Assembly (NCBI GenBank): GCA_911728435.2
Contig: OU452208.1
Location: 5,518,001-5,582,000, forward strand
Length of the DNA stretch: 64,000 nucleotides
DNA from: Apoderus coryli
Lineage: Eukaryota; Arthropoda; Insecta; Coleoptera; Attelabidae
Direction: 5' to 3'
Position 1 is the first letter of the stretch, and every line of letters begins with the position of its first letter. Positions 32,402-43,106 of this stretch are shown here, piece after piece. Below the pieces are notes generated by a model. That model did no database searches, was not told the DNA's origin, and was given only the letters and a program-made list of their open reading frames with translations. The position numbers and the translations under genes are program-made.

Positions 32402-33280
32402 TTTAACGCAAGGATTTAAGGAACGGATTGGTTTGCCCTCTTGCGCGATTAGTAAATATGTGTTTTAATTTTTCTTAAAGGTAGATTTTTTTTAATGAGG
32501 TCATGTCTTCATGGTAATTAGCGGTGAGTTGGGCTATGATTTTCGCTGGTGACAACAAAACATTCTTCACAGAACCGTTTTTATTTGAACCTTTGACACC
32601 CTGTACATAGACAACTAAACTTTTTAAGGGTAACCACTCTATTATTATAGAGCAAATGTACCTATAACAGAGCTGAAATCTATAATGAATAAAGCTATAT
32701 AATAATATGATCACGCATATTAACTATACATTTTATATCGTTTCTGTTATCGAAACAATTAAAAAATATATAAGCCCGCTCGCAAAATAGCGTGACACAA
32801 AGAAATGTAAATTATATTGTGAAAATGTCAGACATTCAAAGTGCAAGTCCAGCCCCAACTGAACAACACACGAACATACAAAAATTTATACCTAATTTTC
32901 TCGTGTAACATAAACAACACTAGGTGTTACATATTTACTTCTGTATAACACGCATACGTACAACTATAATTTTCATTTTGAAGTTTCCAAAGTCATAAAT
33001 ATGTTCGTTGCATTTCTTTCAATTTTATACTAGTCTTGATAAAGACTGGCAGGCACTTCAGCAATAATATAACTATGATAATAGTTCTCGTGTAATGTCT
33101 CATCATCACAATGAGCAGCACACCTCCGCTCATTGTGCCAGCCAGAATCCAGTGAGAGGAGATTGCGGTTTATGCTGATATTCCATGATCAATTGATTTT
33201 ATTGGATGTAAAATATTAGCAAAACATTTTTACGTTCCTTTCGTTGTGTGTTTCTGCGACCGGCTGCAGGTGTGGACTTT
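32402..33280. other. Unassigned DNA with a promoter-like short ORF
   Basis: TATATAAG at 32767-32774 is followed by a possible leader and an ATG at 32825 opening a 27-codon frame (MSDIQSASPAPTEQHTNIQK...) that stops at 32908. The TATA-to-ATG arrangement resembles the start of an LTR-element gag gene, but there is no continuation. The rest shows nothing. Confidence 0.3.
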
Positions 33281-33289
33281 TTAATATTA

Positions 33290-33500
33290 TTCAATATAAC
33301 ACAATATTGCATCCATTGCATCAACAATAGACCGCACCAACCTTATGATTGCTTGTTTTGGAGAACTTCGCCTCCGATAACCATACTGTGATTCTGAGAT
33401 AAGTTGGTATTTCTCTAAAAATTCGTATAACCTGTTATTGAAAGCGATTTCTATAGTGTGAATAACCTTGTATACTCGTACAAACCGATAACGAGACTAC
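33290..33500 (-). pseudogene. Short LINE reverse transcriptase fragment
   Basis: The minus strand reads KVIHTIEIAFNNRLYEFLEK, then YQLISESQYGYRRRSSPKQA and IIRLVRSIVDAMDA. The I-E-x-x-x-N-R-L...ISESQ-x-G-x-R block is the RT finger/palm boundary of LINEs. Only about 60 residues survive. Confidence 0.55.
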
Positions 33501-33519
33501 GCTCCAACTTTTCCACTGT

Positions 33520-34798
33520 CACATACTTTTATTGAAAAGTTATGTTGCAATCTATTTTTAATTAGATATTACTATTGTGATTTCAACAGTAAACACAGTT
33601 TGTAGACACTTAAACATTATTAAAATAAACACATAAATATGGGAAAAAATACAATTTTTCCTTATAAATTTTAATATAACTTCTAGAAGGAACACTTTAT
33701 GATCTTCAAACTTTCTCAATAAATAACCTTCCAACATACGCTATAGCAAACAAAAAAGTTTTGTAATACTGACTCTGTTATCACAACACCAACATGTACT
33801 TTCGTAAACTAGCAAAGAACATATAAAGGTGCTTATAATAATAGTGTGAAAACTACTTCACATACTTTTTCATACATATAACTATGGCATAAATGGTGTG
33901 GAAGTTTACTACCTTTTTATTCTTTGACTTGACACAGTCAGGAAAGTATTAATCATTTCGTGTCTTAGAAAAAGTTTTTTGGATGATGCAACTTGCTGTT
34001 GTACTATCTGCATGGAGTTTGAAACTTGGTAGGTCTGTGTTTTTTATTTTATTAAAGTTATACAATAACTCCAATTTATTATTACTCTATGTCTTATCCA
34101 ACAAAATTCTGTTTTTTAGTAACTTAAAATTGAAAGTTGTACATTTTAGACAGCTTTTAAATGGTGTTTTCAAAAGTAAACTAACTTTAACCGTTTTTGA
34201 GAATTTTAGTTTTTATTTATTTCTGACATTATTTTCACTACGACGCGACGTTTCGATTTGAAAAAACTATCATCAACTTTGTTTTTTATATTATTGTTAA
34301 ATTTAAAGCCATTTTCAATTAAAAAATAGGTGGTATATCACATGTAATGGTTTAAACAAGTTTTCAGTGCTGTTATTTAAAATTATTCAAGAAATTTACT
34401 AATTCAACAAAAATACTTTCCAAATTTTTGTTAAGTCAAGACCTATAATTTTAAAACAATGCAAACTCTCAACCCGAATCCTATAGTTTAATTTTGTTTT
34501 TAGTTTATTTATTTATGTCCATAAATTGCATAATATACAAAATGATTAACTTACTCTAATGTATTATAAATAAATAAATAACAGGGAGTGAGAATGGTGC
34601 CCACAGGATGTATAAACTTTGCGAAATTTGTCCATCTCCTACAGACACTCTAAAAACTCAATGACTCTCCACTCACTTTTTAATTACTTCAACTTATAAA
34701 ATTGGTTATATTTTCAAAATTAGAAACAACTTAAATTATAATTGTAATGATAATTTTTTAAAATGGGCTTGTTTAACAAAACAAGACTTAAAATCCGT
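33520..34798. other. Unassigned AT-rich DNA
   Basis: No gene supported. On the minus strand at 34240-34285 the order TTGATGA...GAAACGTC resembles a hammerhead but lacks a convincing stem II. A 92-codon frame at 33983-34261 is low-complexity and unrecognised. Confidence 0.3.
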
Positions 34799-34883
34799 GA
34801 GTTTGTCTGTCAACCACTATACTTTCACCAGACGGCCGTTTCGTCGATCAGTGGTGATCGGTCAGTAGTTGACAGCCAAACTC
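34799..34883. repeat. Small inverted repeat enclosing a degraded hammerhead-like core
   Basis: The left arm gagtttgtctgtcaaccact (34799-34818) pairs with agtagttgacagccaaactc (34864-34883). On the minus strand between them are CTGAT, GACGAAAC, a palindromic stem III (ACGGCCGT) and a 6-bp stem I (TCACCA with TGGTGA, 34852-34857 and 34825-34830). Stem II is shortened to four bases, so the ribozyme core is incomplete. Confidence 0.5.
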
Positions 34884-35136
34884 TCGTAAATAATGTGGTA
34901 TATACCCCACACGGTACAGAGATGTAAAAGGATGTGTTTGGCGACATCTAGTTATCGTTGGCAGTACGCCGAGTGAACAACAGTTCCTATATCGGCTGCT
35001 AATTTTTTACTAAATATAGTAACCAATCAAATTACTTAATTTTAAGTCATTTGTAAAATTTCATCCAATCACCTCTGGATTACAGCGATAATACATGTGG
35101 TGTTTTCAGTTTGGTGTTTTTTTTTATTAAAAATTA

Positions 35137-36091
35137 ATTAAACGTCAATCTGACAACTGGTTTAAAAATGTCGCGAAGATTTGGTATTGCATCTAACGAT
35201 GCAATTAATGATATTATATCTAATAATATACCAAAAAATACAATCAAATTCAAAAAATATGTATGGAAAATATTTCTCGAGTTTTGTGCGACCAGAGAAT
35301 ACGAATTGAATGCTGAAACAATTTTGCATAATTTGGCTAATATATTGAAAGATTAAGCGGTAAATATGAGACAAGCTGACGGAACTGAATATAAAGAAGC
35401 AACTGTAAAAACAATTTGGAATACTACGGGTAGGCTACTCCCGGAAAAATACTTCAATGACTTCAAAATTGTATTCGACCCGTTTACCAGTGTGATATTA
35501 AAAAATTCGCGAGATGAAAGAAATGAAAAACGTAAAAGATTACAGCAGGTTCCAAACAAACGAAAATGCAGTTCATCAATTTGAGTTCAAGTGATTTCGC
35601 TAGAATCATTGGATTATGGGATGAATGTAGACCAGAAGGTTTACAACAAATTTTTTTACCATATTGTAGCTATTGAGTTAGCTTGGGGAGGTGGTGAACC
35701 AGCTGATTGCCAAATCATCCGCGCAAGCTATTGATTTGGACACTAAGTGTAAAAAGATATCCAATCATTTGAACAGATCTACTGCAGTTAGCCATTTGGC
35801 AAATAAAGGAATTCCTGAACAGCAATTAATAAAAATAACAGGACATATCAGCTCTAATTCAATTAAACCGTACTTGAATATTAACCAAGAACGCCATGGT
35901 GAAATAATCAACACCATGCGAGGAATTTCTTCAACAGTGGAATTTAACAATCCGTCAACTTCAGCAAACTCTTCTTCCAATTTAACATTTACCAATTGTA
36001 CTTTTCACAACTGTAGTTTTAAATAAAAATGAATAATATTTGATTAAAACTAATACATTTTGTATTGAAAATTATTAAACGTCAGATTGAC
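35137..36091 (+). mobile_element. Crypton-like tyrosine-recombinase element
   Basis: A decayed tyrosine recombinase gene (35168-36026) is bracketed by two 18-bp repeats: ATTAAACGTCA-ATC-TGAC at 35137-35154 and ATTAAACGTCA-GAT-TGAC at 36074-36091. They are direct repeats over 15 of 18 bases, and the GTCA...TGAC core is palindromic with its central 3 bp inverted between the two. Cryptons lack terminal inverted repeats and are thought to move by recombination between short repeats, so these may be the recombination sites or their remains. Confidence 0.6.
35168..36026 (+). pseudogene. Crypton tyrosine recombinase
   Basis: From the ATG at 35168: an N-terminal SAM-like helical part (NTIKFKKYVWKIFLEFCATR), one in-frame stop at 35354, then ADGTEYKEATVKTIWN, typical of the DUF3504-type recombinases of animal Cryptons. 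A second stop is at 35582. The palm begins FFYHIVAIELAWGGGE near 35650, where the family normally has a catalytic Arg (LAWRGGE); here it is Gly. After a frameshift the end reads NHLNRSTAVSHLANKG, QQLIKITGHISSNSIKPYLNI with the H-x-x-R, GH and nucleophile Tyr motifs, and a C-terminal FTNCTFHNCSFK as in related proteins. Inactive by at least four lesions. Confidence 0.75.
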
Positions 36092-36346
36092 CATCAAATT
36101 TTTGATATCTACAAAGTAAAAAATTATCTTATCGAATACTCCTCGGGCCTTGATAAATACTCAAAATTTTGTTGTGTATTATCACGCTTTCGGCATTCTA
36201 TATGACAAAATTATCTCGGTATCATCAAGACCCTAGGTGTATTTTGACTGAAAATTCCTATTTAAAGATGAGCAATAAATATTAAAACAAAATAAAGTAG
36301 CCAAACTGTATAATGACAATACAGGGAAACAGACACAGAAGCAGCT

Positions 36347-37750
36347 TCAACTCATATACTCAATGTTTTGACCCCTCAACCAACTGGAAAGTTTTGATTT
36401 CATTTTTTTAAAATTCGCTTTATTTTTCAATTCCACTGACATTTGATGAAAGACTCTATGACCAATAAAGGTAAATGATCTATGCCCGATTGTTTTTTTT
36501 ACATGCAGGTTCCCGTATAATCTCTTTTTTCTTATCACGAGTTAAATAACCGTGGTCTGGCGTCCCTAAAAATTTCTTCGCGTTATTAAGTTGGAGAACA
36601 GCACTTTTATAAAACAACTGGCTAACACATCAGCCAGTTTAAACAAATTTTCTGTCGGGAATCGAATATCTAAATCAAAGATTATTTTTAATATTCTTTT
36701 TTGTACGATTACCAAAGGTTCTAGAGGGGCTCTAGATGCTCCACCACAACCCACAATTCCATATGATAATAGAGACTGTACTAAACTATAATACAGAGAG
36801 AGATTTTCGTTTGCTGTTAATTTTTTTTTTTGTATTTTTAAAGATGTACAAAAACGAACGAATCTTTTTGACCAAAGCTTGAACATGGATATACTATCTT
36901 AGATGCCGATCGAGTATAATACTGAGATACTTAACATGATCATCAAAACTCGCCTCTCTCTGCATCTTATTTGTTTCGGTTTACGTTGCTACACTATTGG
37001 TAAAAGGAACATAAACAGTTTTTTGGAAGTTGGTCGTTAAGAGATATTTATCAATCCATTGCACTATTATTTGAAGTCCCATCTTTACCTTCTCTTCAAC
37101 CTCTGACCATGATGCTCCTTCCACGAAAAATATGGTATCATCTGCGAATGACAGTAAACTTCCCGGCAGGTCAAGACTCAGCAAGTCCTTTACATATATA
37201 TTAAATAGTATCGGACCAATAACTGTTCCCTGAGGAATTCCATAAGAACAAGGCAGAGATTTACTTAGTGTATTATTTATCCTCACCATTGGTTACGGTT
37301 ATGTAGGTAGCTGGAGAACAAACCTAGACCATGACCTCTGATTAATTTTTTTAATAATAATTCATGACTGCCAGTGTCAAAGGCCTTGGCCAGATCTATA
37401 AACACACCCGTACAAGGTCGTCCCTGATCAAAAGAAGTATATATTTTTTCGATTAAAAGAGCTATGGCATCATTAGTGCTTTTACATTCGGCAAATCCGA
37501 ATTGTAAGGGAGAAATAATATTATTTTCTGTTAAATAATTAACTAATCTGTTTTTTAATATTTTTTCGAAAATGTTGCATACATTGGAGATTAGACTAAT
37601 GTGTCTATATTTTTTTACTATAGTTGCGTCTACTAATTTATGTATTGGGGTAATTTTATCGAATTTATGTATGGTTGACTTTTGCTCCTTTGCATCACAT
37701 TTCAGTCGAATTTTGACATAAATTGTAGCCATCCACACTTGATACCGCAA
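36347..37750 (-). pseudogene. LINE reverse transcriptase, Jockey-like
   Basis: In minus-strand order: KITPIHKLVDATIVKKYRHI, SLISNVCNIFEKILKNRL, QFGFAECKSTNDAI, GVFIDLAKAFDTGSHELLLK, then FSSYLHNRNQ; after a frameshift at 37285 VRINNTLSKSLPCSYGIPQG and VIGPILFNIY, SLLSFADDTIFF (active site FADD), then QKKKLTANENLSLYYSLVQS, YGIVGCGG and PLVIVQKRILKI, and the C-terminal tail SFTFIGHRVFHQMSVELKN. The catalytic block is intact, but at least three frameshifts separate the parts. The endonuclease is missing. Confidence 0.85.
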
Positions 37751-38240
37751 TGCTGTTAATTCACCAAGGGTCCAATTATATTAATGCTTGTAACAATAAT
37801 TTCAATAATTTGTAGTTACATTTTATATCATAGTTATTTATTTATATTTATTATTAAACACTTATCTACATACATTAATTTATAATATTATTGCTATGGG
37901 TTATTATAATGCCATACAGCAGGACCTGCATGTTATAGTCCAATGGAGATCACAACCAAAATTCATGTGGAAATTATACAAAATTATGGGTAAATAAATT
38001 TACATGATAATGATACATAATTCTGTGTAGCAATATGGTGGTCTCTGTTGCTCCTGCTGGTCCTGCTGCAACGTGTATATAATAATTTGATGCAGATGAG
38101 CTATTTATATTATATATTAATAATATACAGGGTGGTTCAAGAAGACGTGGACATATTGAAGGTGGTGATTGCTCAGTTCGTTTTGTGGAAAAAAGTTCGC
38201 ATAAACGTAAGTCTGGAAATACATTGTTTCCAAGACAGAA
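37751..38240. other. Unassigned spacer
   Basis: No gene. A TACAGGGTGGTTC word at 38128 may be a MITE end without a partner in the window. Confidence 0.3.
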
Positions 38241-38264
38241 GGTGTTAAAGTTTTTTTGAAAATA

Positions 38265-38943
38265 ACGAGTATAGCCTTTATGTCTGAATATAGTATGTTT
38301 TAAAGACGTATTGGATATTGGCAAATATTTTATTTATGACTGACTTTTTTATATTAACTGACATGACATTAATTTTATAATATTCCAACAATAACAATGT
38401 AACAATACATTAACATACAGGGACTAAACTATTATTATTAACTAAATATTTAACATTTCTTCCACCACTCGACAAATATCAATTGTCCATATCAATCCGA
38501 CATAACTTTACTACTGGCCGACGGAATATGCCTGATGCTGTCTTCAAATCTACAACTCTGCCTTTTCCGTCAGGACCGGGAAAAAGAGTCAATACCTTCG
38601 CAAGTTTCCACGATTTCCGTGGAGCACTTTCGTCAACCACTACCACAATGTCTCCTTCGTTAATTGGTTTGCCATCTTTATTCCATTTCGATCGTCTGTT
38701 CAAGGTCGGTAAATAGTCTTTAGTCCATCGTTTCCAAAATGATTCTACTAAATTTTGGGACTTCCTCCATTCTTTTCTTAGATCAGTAGTAAGTGGACCA
38801 TAATAATTTAAATTATTCGAAGTTCCTCGAAGAAAATGGTTAGGCGTTAGTGACTCTAAATCCTCAGGATCTCCGGAAACTTTCGTTAATGGTCGTGAAT
38901 TTATAATGTTCTCAACCTCAGCGAATAAGGTAAGTAATAACTC
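38265..38943 (-). pseudogene. BEL/Pao integrase C-terminus plus LTR start
   Basis: The minus strand reads NIINSRPLTKVSGDPEDLES, TPNHFLRG, WKRWTKDYLPTLNRRSKWN, then GDIVVVVDESAPRKSWKL, VVDLKTASGIFRRPVVKLCR ending at 38479. This is the C-terminal end of a BEL/Pao integrase, the part after the catalytic core. The LTR follows directly and starts TGTTAAATATTTAG at 38457. Upstream the frame does not lead to the rest of pol but jumps into gag at about 38944, so several kb of pol have been lost. Confidence 0.85.
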
Positions 38944-39313
38944 ATCTTTTAATTATTATGCATACGACGACAACCATCTACATTACAGGAACGTTTTAAT
39001 CTACAATTTCCGGTTCTGTGTTTGCTTCTGAGGCATGAGAAACACAACTTCTTTTTACTAACAATTTCCCATCTAGTCTTTACGTCATCGTTTGTTAATT
39101 TTCTACAATCCCTAATCTTGTGGCCTTTACCATCACAATAAGGACAAATTAAGTCTTCAATATCACTTGTAATAAAACTGGATTCATATGGCTTGATTTT
39201 TTGAGGTCTTTGTATGTCAAACTTAGGTGTACTCACATAGCATGCAGATTTAGCAATGTCGACAATAAAATCAGCGAAAATGCTTAGATCAACTTTTTCA
39301 CAACATCTTCTTA
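38944..39313 (-). pseudogene. BEL/Pao Gag zinc-knuckle fragment
   Basis: The minus strand reads FADFIVDIAKSACYVSTPK, then LICPYCDGKGHKIRDCRKL and SKKKLCFSCLRSKHRTGNCR, RSCNVDGCRRMHN. The CPYC-x(4)-H-x(4)-C and C-x-x-C-x(4)-H-x(4)-C arrays are the zinc knuckles of BEL/Pao Gag. The first residues of the frame (MLLADGICL) come from the inverted integrase piece next door, not from Gag. Confidence 0.8.
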
Positions 39314-39868
39314 TCAGGCATATTCCGTCGGCCAGTAGCAAAGTTATGTCGGATTGATATGGACAATTGATATTTGTCGAGTGGTGGAAGAAATGTTAAA
39401 TATTTAGTTAATAATAATAGTTTAGTCCCTGTATGTTAATGTATTGTTACATTGTTATTGTTGGAATATTATAAAATTAATGTCATGTCAGTTAATATAA
39501 AAAAGTCAGTCATAAATAAAATATTTGCCAATATCCAATACGTCTTTAAAACATACTATATTCAGACATAAAGGCTATACGACAGTCTTTTACATTGAAT
39601 ATAGTATGTTTTAAAGACGTATTGGATATTGGCAAATATTTTATTTATGACTGACTTTTTTATATTAACTGACATGACATTAATTTTATAATATTCCAAC
39701 AATAACAATGTAACAATACATTAACATACAGGGACTAAACTATTATTATTAACTAAATATTTAACATTTCTTCCACCACTCGACAAATATCAATTGTCCA
39801 TATCAATCCGACATAACTTTGCTACTGGCCAACGGAATATGCCTGATGCTGTCTTCAAATCTACAACT
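39314..39868. repeat. Palindrome of BEL/Pao LTR and integrase end
   Basis: 39314-39564 carries the integrase end and LTR in plus orientation, and 39595-39849 carries it in minus orientation, with a 30-bp spacer. Both share bases (ttTGCtac) that differ from the copy at 38265-38535 (ttTACtac), so the two palindrome arms derive from each other. A T run at 39868-39882 separates them from a fourth LTR piece (39883-40026, minus). Confidence 0.9.
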
Positions 39869-40026
39869 TTTTTTTTTTTTTTTGGATATTGGCAAATATT
39901 TTATTTATCACTGACTTTTTATATATTAACTGACATGACATTTTTTTTTTATATTCCAACAATAACAATGTAACAATACATTAACATACAGGGACTAAAC
40001 TATTATTATTAACTAAATATTTAACA

Positions 40027-41493
40027 CATGACATCTTCTTTCTTCCCGCTCCTCTCTTTCCTTCAATCTTTCCCTGGATAATCAGTTGTAGGAATTGGTA
40101 TTTCGTGCTTCGCATTATATGTCCTAGGTATGCAGTCTTTCTTTTTTTGATCGTCAGCAGCAGTTCACGTTCTTTGTTTATTCCTCGTAGGACATTTTCG
40201 TTGGTCACTCGGGCCGTCCATGGGATTTTTAGTATTCTACGATATACCCACATCTCAAAGGCTTCTATTCTATTCATTGTGGCTACTTTTAGTGTCCAGC
40301 TCTCAACACCGTATAGTAACACCGACCAGATGTAACACCTCGCGAATCTCACTTTCAGGTTCAGGTTAAAGTCCGCATTGGTAAAAATACGTTTGAATTT
40401 CATGAATGTGTTGCGGGCATTCTCTATGCGGCATTTTATTTCCAACTCGGATGTCCAGGCCTCACTGAGCCATACTCCAAGATATTTAAATTTATTCACA
40501 CGTTCAATTGATGAATCCATCAGATGTTAATCTTGCATTCTTAAAATTGTCAGGTTGGCGAGTAATGACCATATATTTTGTTTTTTTGGCATTTATTTTT
40601 AGGCCCATTCTCTCACTGTGCCGTCCCACTACATCGACAAGGCATTGAAGATCACTCATATTATCAGCAATCAAGACCGTGTCGTCCGCGTAACGAATGT
40701 TATTAATCCACGTCCCATTGACTTTAATGCCCTTTTCTATGTTCTCAAGTGCCTCCTGAAAGATGTTTTCAGAATACAAATTGAACAGCAGAGGCGAGAG
40801 AACACACCCCTGCCTGACTCCTCTGCAGATTTCAACATTGCTGCTCTGTTCTCCATCGATCTTTATGTGGGCAGATTGTTTTAGATAGAGATTTTCAATG
40901 CAGCGAATATCTTTGCCGTCTATATCCATTTGTCTCAGAATTGTTAGTAATTTATGATGTTGAACCCTGTCAAATGCCTTCTCGAAATCTATGAAACATA
41001 GGCACACATCTTTCCGTTGATCGTGGCAGTTTTGTATCAGTACTTGTGTTGCTACTAATGCTTCTCGAGTTCCCAGGCCTTGTCTGAACCCAAATTGTGA
41101 GCCGCTGATGCTTTGCTCGCACCTTCTGAATATTCTTTGATGGATAACCTTAAGGAACAGTTTTAAGGAGTGGCTCATAAGGCTGATAAGTCTGTGGTCT
41201 TCGCATTTCCTAGCGTTATTCTTTTTTGGTAACGGTATGAAGGTAGATGACAACCATTGATCGGGATATTGCCCGGTTTCATATATTCTGTTGAAGAGTT
41301 TGTGGAGAACTGTTACGCCCCTATCGTCAAGCAGTTTAAGGAGCTCTGCAGTAATTTCATCGGGCCCAGGCGCCTCGTTATTTTTCAATGTGCGGATGGT
41401 ACTTTCTGTTTCCGCTCTTATTATTGGGGGTCCTGATAGATCATCCTCCGTATCCCGGCCAAGAGTTCTTTCGTAGGTATCATCGTACCAAAA
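40027..41493 (-). pseudogene. RTE-clade LINE reverse transcriptase, 5' and 3' truncated
   Basis: The minus-strand frame is open over about 294 codons (41388-40504): NNEAPGPDEITAELLKLL, then QFGFRQGLGTREAL, LCFIDFEKAFDRVQHHKLL, CRGVRQGCVLSPLLFNLYSE, IRYADDTVLIADN (active site), MGLKINAKKTKYM. A shift at about 40510 leads to NKFKYLGVWLSE, LLYGVESWTLK, FEMWVYRRILKIPWTARVTN, TAYLGHIMRSTKYQ and IIQGKIEGKRGAGR. This is the RTE/BovB style. It is cut on the right at about 41493 and on the left where BEL LTR sequence begins. One frameshift only, so it is the best preserved RT here along with 13195-15566. Confidence 0.9.
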
Positions 41494-41499
41494 TATGCT

Positions 41500-42069
41500 T
41501 ATATGGAAATCACTATAATTAAGTTCAAGTTCAATATATGCAATAAAAAAGAGAGAGAGAATAGGACTTACGATTGAAATTGCTGGATACCATTATTAAC
41601 ACAAACTTCACCAAAATAGTTAGTAGTAATTGAAAGAATAATTTATTAGATTCAAATGCAATATATTCTGAACTTCAACAACAAAATCTGTATCCAGGCG
41701 ATTTTGTTGTCCAAGTTCAGAATATAGTGCATTTGAATCTGCTTTGCAGAATACCAGAACGAATAATGACCGCTTCCAAAAAATCTGGATAGTATACAGT
41801 ACCTATTAAATTGTCCTTGAGTAGGCTCATCGTTTCAAGAAGATATTAATGAAAATCAAATACAAATTTGACGGGGAAATAAATAAAGAAATACAGTAGA
41901 ATTCTGAATTTTGAATAATCAAAGTAATTTAATATCTAGAAATTGCAACTTTAATTACCGTAGTATATTTTAATAAAACATTTTTAATGAACATCATTCA
42001 TTTAAACTTTATTACATTTTGAAATAATTAATTAATTTAATAGTTGCATAAAATTCCTACAATAAGCCC
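41500..42069. repeat. Spacer with a 41-bp hairpin
   Basis: 41648-41688 and 41700-41740 are inverted copies (AGATTCAAATGCA...) with an 11-bp loop and a few mismatches. Nothing else is recognised in the stretch. Confidence 0.7.
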
Positions 42070-42430
42070 GAAATATGTTGTAGCTTCAAACTTGTGATAC
42101 AAAAACCAATGTCCCTCGTCACAAGCGGGCAATAATAATAATCAGCTATATAATAATAATCAGCTACAAAGTCACCTTTTGCTCGCGATGCAAAACCTAT
42201 ATTCCTGGTTGCAAGCTCGTAATGTAATCAGATTCAAAGTCTTCAATTACTTGTGATGCAAAAACCAATGTTCCTCGTCACAAATCCGCAATATAAAAGC
42301 TACAAGTCACCATTTACTCGTGATGCAAAAATCAAAGTAAACAGCTTGAAAGTCATAACATATTCGTGATGCAAAAAGCAGTGTTACTCATCAGAAGCCC
42401 GCATTGTAATCAACTTCAAAGTTGCCGCTA
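42070..42430. repeat. Minisatellite of about 70-bp units, five diverged copies
   Basis: Each unit carries aaagtc, ctcgtgatgcaaaaacca, gttcctcgtcacaa and gcaatataa-like words in the same order, starting at about 42090, 42165, 42237, 42303 and 42350. No frame spans it. Confidence 0.75.
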
Positions 42431-43104
42431 ATTTTATAATTTAGCCTAATGCGTAACTTGCATATTACGGAGATCGCAACAGTAACAATTTCCTTGCGAA
42501 CCCCCTCTGTATACTAAATATCTTTATTGACAATCTTACCCCATATTACGGTTTCGGTCTTTTAATGCATAATTAAACCCTGGCCACGACCGACTCCACC
42601 ACATTATGATCTACATTCAGAAATTTCCACAATTCTCCAATATTTGTTTACCCAATGTAAATTACAGCCAGAGTTAGTGTTATACATCTCTAAATTTTTA
42701 ATGTGTCGGCAAATTGGAGCCTCCATATTTCATAATAACGTTTGTCTACATTGTGGTCTGATGATTAAATACTCAGTAGTTGCTATTGCAATTATCTGTT
42801 ATGTACGTACCAGGAAGTTTAATGCCAAAGTAATTTGTCATATTTTTTATTTCTATTATAAATAATAATTACAGGGTATATTACTGAAGTTATTAAAACA
42901 CATTTTTACAGACTTGATCTACAATTGCTTGGTTTCGGCGTTAACTCAAGTAAAAGTATTTATAAAAAGGTGGTCATGATTACTTTGACAAATACAAAAA
43001 GATGATATTTTGTAATGTCATTTAAACTGATCTCTGTTTAGAATTTTGTCTTTTCCTTTTTACGGTTTACCTCTGTTGATCAGTGCAAAGGTAAAGGTGT
43101 TGAT
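42431..43104. other. Unassigned AT-rich DNA
   Basis: No gene seen; the 73-codon frame at 42644-42865 has no motif. TACAGGGTATATTACTG at 42872 may be a MITE end. Confidence 0.3.
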
Positions 43105-43106
43105 TA

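Noticed and set aside
33970..34028. Short exon-like stretch with signal-like MMQLAVVLSAWSL and a donor gtaggt
   Set aside because: Only 16 codons, surrounded by low-complexity frames; it lies downstream of the Sidestep Ig exons so it cannot be their signal-peptide exon.
34238..34285. Minus-strand TTGATGA...GAAACGTC resembling a hammerhead
   Set aside because: The first core base is T instead of C and no stable stem II can be drawn.
40105..40884. Plus-strand frames of 76 and 88 codons
   Set aside because: Shadows of the minus-strand RTE reverse transcriptase.
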